Assembly (NCBI GenBank): GCA_024516155.1
Contig: JAJJXM010000004.1
Location: 620,001-684,000, forward strand
DNA from: Pyronema omphalodes
Lineage: Eukaryota; Ascomycota; Pezizomycetes; Pezizales; Pyronemataceae
Reading direction: 5' to 3'
Length of the DNA: 64,000 nucleotides
Positions 60,722 through 64,000 of the stretch are shown one piece after another. Within the stretch, counting starts at the first letter, position 1. Each line of letters opens with the position of its first letter. The position numbers and the translations under genes are program-made. Under the pieces are notes generated by a model. That model was not told the DNA's origin and did not search any database. It worked only from the letters and a program-made list of their open reading frames with translations.

Positions 60722-61863
60722 TTACTCGTTATAATGATAAACCTAAGGTATCAAATTAGCCTATAGTTCATGTACGAGAAAGTTCTAATTTTCCGGAATT
60801 GAACTCGCAAGGATGGAGCAGGGAGACTTACCAAATAGTTTGGCAAACCGTATGGCTGGTAACCTAATCTTCTAGCCATCTTTGCAAATCCTTCGGTTTC
60901 GATTAAGTTGTAGAATGCAAAAGGTGGGAACATAGCTCCATCGCGGTGAACCTCCGCCTTAACCAGAAGAGCGGTTCCACCAACACCCTCAAGAGGAGTC
61001 TCAGAGTGGGGGTCACCACCGTCGACGCGCTCGTAGGCCATCAATGCACGGTAGGTAGCCATCTCCTTGTAACCCTCGAAGATAACATCGTCCTTGCCCA
61101 TCTTAGAAGCCATCTCGAGGGCGCGGGCAGAGTCGTGCCATGAGTTGAAGTCGTAAGGACGAATCTCGGGCTTTCCGTTGTTCATGTATCTCTGGTAGCA
61201 GTTGGGGACGATGACAGCTTTGTCGTGACGGGCAAGGTCCTGAATCAAGGTCGGGGGAGTCTCAACAATGTCGGAGTCGAGCCAAAGGACCCAAGAGGTC
61301 TCGGTTCCAATGGTGGTGAAGAGAAGAGAGTTTCTAGCGCGAGCCATGGTGGCACGGCGAAGCTTCTGGGCCGCCAACGCGTGTCGGTCCTTCTCATTCT
61401 GTGGGGTAGGAGTGTCGAAGTCCTGTCTCATAATGGTGACTCCGTGGAAACGGTTCTTCTTGGGGCCGTGTTGAACCTTCTTGACGGCTGCCTCAAGCTT
61501 CGCCAAAGCGGCATTGCCCTCGCGCGTCTTGGGCACAATGAATCCAAGCTCAATCAACTCATGGGGGTAGCTAAGCTTCAACAAGTTGTTCCAGTACTCA
61601 GGGTAGAAGCGGGCAAGCGGGGTAAGAACCAAGACGCGTTCCCGGTTTCCTTCGGGGTCTGCGGTCGTCGTAACGTTGTTCAGCTGGTAATGAGTGATCT
61701 GCCCGCGGCCAATCTTTGACTTAACCGAAGTTGCGGATTTCGACAAAACGGGAGAGGTAGTTGGATGTGATGGCGAGAAGAGGAATATGACGAAACAGAG
61801 AAATATTACGAATCCTAGTAAGAGCGTTATCGGATTCGTACGGCGGAAAGCTCGTGGTGCCAT
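60722..61863 (-). CDS. mnn9: mannan polymerase complex subunit Mnn9 (GT62)
   Basis: Mnn9 is the core alpha-1,6-mannosyltransferase subunit of cis-Golgi M-Pol complexes that build the N-glycan outer chain. Two exons, 61863-60832 and 60742-60722, give 350 residues (shorter N-terminal stem than yeast's 395). It is a type II membrane protein: a short basic cytosolic tail (APRAFRRTNP), then one transmembrane segment (LLLGFVIFLCFVIFLF). The GT62 domain shows RVLVLTPLARFYPEYWNNLL, the metal-binding DxD in SWVLWLDSDIVETP, VPNCYQRY, YDFNSWHDS and GGTALLVKAEVHRDGAMFPPFAFYNLIETEGFAKMA. The last exon has 21 nt and encodes VYHYNE plus stop, the conserved Mnn9 C-terminus; without it the protein would read through into non-homologous sequence. 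Confidence 0.94.
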
Positions 61864-64000
61864 TGTGAAGGTGTTGCCTGTAGTGCCCGCAAGATTCCAC
61901 CTGTCAGCTTCCTAGCTCTCATCCCAGAATCACCAACTTTCACTGATGCACTCCCCGCATTTGTTCAGGACCCATGTGAGGTGTGTCTGTGTGTAGGATA
62001 CGAAGGGGTGCGGTAGAACTGACTTGTAATGTATCTGTACTGGCAGCGGCTAAGAGAAAGAACGTGTGTTGAAGTGGTTCGTAAAAGTGACGGGGGGAAG
62101 TTGCTGTAGAAGGTGATCGCAAGGCAGCGCCAGCCTGCACGCAGGTAAAACGAACGAACTCAAGCAACACGTAAACACCTTCTAATATTCAGCGACGCCG
62201 ACCGGAAGCTGGTGATGCGTTTCAACGAGGGCGAACAACGAGTGAGACTCCGGGACTTCCGATGGTCGAGTCGTGGTGGATGGTTAGGAGGACATGGAGA
62301 GAGAACACCTTAACACATTTTTCTGATTTGGTAACTGACAGTTGCAGCAACGAAGATAGCCCGGTCCGCCAAGCCGCTTTGGGGTAGGTCCCAGGGGACG
62401 CCTGGATGACGAAGGAAGTGACAGGCACCCGGGGAAGGGCTGAACGCGAGAGAATTCACCGGGAAGAAGCAAGCAATGCCGAGAGGGGCGGAGAAAGATG
62501 GGTTAACCGGGGCTTAAGTTGAAGTAGAATGGCGTTGGATGGTTCGAATTCGAAAACGCCATTCTTTCTTCAACCCTTCTCGATATATATCGTTCACACA
62601 ACAATTACGAAATTCATCAACAGACTCCCTGAAAACCATATCCAGAAGCAGCAGCTCAAAGCACCATTAATACACTCTTTCTTTTTAAGTTAAACTTATA
62701 TTCCTCTTCAAACTTGGCCGGCTCCGCTGCACATGTACGGTACGGTACCTGTGCATGGGATCCGCAAGAGGAGAAATATATACAGTCGACTGTAGCAACT
62801 ACATACATACTTGTGCAAAGAAAGCTTGCAAAGCCCGTAAATTCCTCCCAATTAATCCACACTTGCAATAGTAATGCCAGCAACGCAAAGATATCTGGGG
62901 AAAAGATTATCAGTAGCGGGTGGGGATATTATCTGCATAGGATTTACATTCAAGGACAATCTCAGCTCCTAATATTTTACGTATCAGCAATAGTAACACT
63001 ATCAAACGCCGTTAACACACAAACTCGTCTCAACCCAAGCACTCAATTTCCACATTACCCTTACACTTGAAGTTACTCTAAAGACAATAAATAACCACGG
63101 CCGGCAGCCTTCATCAAAACCCAAAAGTTTCGAGGTTATAGTTAGGGTTAACCGGGGATGATACCGTGGGGATGCTGATAGCCTGTAGAGTTATGATAAA
63201 AAGACGGGGGTAAGCATGGCCATAGCTTAGCTGTGATGATCATGGTAAATTGAAGGGGAAAAGGTAAATAGGCCGATCCCATCTAGCTCCGCACATGGTG
63301 AGAACTGATTCCGTGAAGATCTTCCTCCTCACCTCCTCACTAAACCCAGTGTCGTTGGACATACTCAACCTAACTTACACCAAGCTTCATGATGCTCATG
63401 CTTTTATCGTATCGAGATATTTGTGCCGATATCTGATTGTTAGTAACCACAAGAGTACCAAAGCTGTGTCAAAGGTGACCAAGAGAGCCCAAAAGGTAGC
63501 AGGGTATACCAAAGGCATACCGAAGCAGTTTGATTTCTTATTTCAGATCCGATCTCTGATTGGTATTGAGATAGGATAAAACCCTCCGGATACGATCGTG
63601 GGATTTTGCATGAAGCGAAAGCTACGAAACTCTTTGGTGATACCGGACGGGCATCCGCATCATGGTCTATTCGCCGCTCGCCGTTTTCAAAGCATACGGG
63701 TATGCCGTAGAACCTCCCCAAAGCGGAGCAAGTAACATCTTCTACTCTCCGCGCTAGTTTTCCTAAATGAAGCCTGGTTATCCCCATTTACCGCGCGTCC
63801 TCATCTAACTAACTATTAGGGGTAGCGTTAAATATACGTCCATCACTTTGTTCGTTCGTTGTTCTTTACTTGGGTTATGCAACCATGGAGTTCCACATAA
63901 CGATCAGCATGAGGTTACAAACTGTCTGAGGAGTCCCTCTGGAACTCTGCCCTATGTTTTTATCCCTACAACATCATGTCGTGTGGCAACTCTATATACC
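61864..64000. other. mnn9 promoter side and unassigned right end
   Basis: It contains the mnn9 upstream region with an inverted repeat at 62527-62564. From 62.6 kb to the end I find only short frames without family features or consistent splice signals. Confidence 0.5.
62527..62564. repeat. inverted repeat with nested palindrome
   Basis: GAATGGCGTT and AACGCCATTC form a perfect 10-bp stem. The 18-nt loop includes the palindrome TTCGAATTCGAA. It sits about 0.66 kb upstream of mnn9 and could be a cruciform or dimeric protein site. Confidence 0.75.

Overview
This is genomic DNA of a filamentous ascomycete (Pezizomycotina). The evidence is: eleven confident protein genes, all interrupted by short GT-AG introns (about 44-300 bp); typical fungal families with fungal-specific features (Mnn9 ending in YHYNE, PSD2 with two C2 domains and an EF-hand, Mis13-type Dsn1, Q-rich Taf12); a Pol III tRNA gene with an 11-nt intron; and a hAT transposon relic. 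I cannot fix the order. The long gene-free spacers crowded with minisatellites are unusual for a compact mould genome.

Layout. 0-3.6 kb has only weak candidates (a possible small minus-strand gene with a TATA box near 2.65 kb). 3.6-7.1 kb (minus) is the ubiquitin-activating enzyme E1, with an apparent 2-nt frameshift in the sequence as given. 7.1-14.6 kb is gene-free. 14.6-18.5 kb (plus) is phosphatidylserine decarboxylase PSD2. 19.67-20.44 kb is a degenerate hAT element with matching terminal inverted repeats and a hAT C-terminal dimerisation fragment. 22.3-24.0 kb (plus) is the kinetochore MIND subunit Dsn1/Mis13. 26.1 kb (minus) is tRNA-Tyr(GTA). 27.5-28.7 kb (plus) is a glutathione-peroxidase-like thiol peroxidase. 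32.9-34.6 kb (plus) is a Pyp1-type HAD phosphatase. 37.1-38.7 kb (minus) is epsilon-COP, divergent from TAF12 at 39.6-42.4 kb (plus). 45.2-45.8 kb (minus) is the peroxisomal E2 Pex4. 46.7-48.0 kb (minus) is a GT8 glycogenin-like glycosyltransferase. 51.2-52.5 kb is a tandem array of structured repeats just downstream of 52.6-56.3 kb (minus), a large secreted, tyrosine-repeat protein of unknown function. 60.7-61.9 kb (minus) is the Golgi mannan polymerase subunit Mnn9.

The genes are mostly unrelated housekeeping genes, as usual in fungi. Two loose themes recur: ubiquitin chemistry (E1 and Pex4) and the secretory pathway and cell surface (epsilon-COP, Mnn9, PSD2, GT8, the secreted repeat protein). 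I see no gene cluster in the metabolic sense. The least explained items are the secreted VYNFYPE-repeat protein, the hairpin-bearing tandem repeats next to it, and at least ten homogeneous 7-12-bp minisatellites confined to the spacers.
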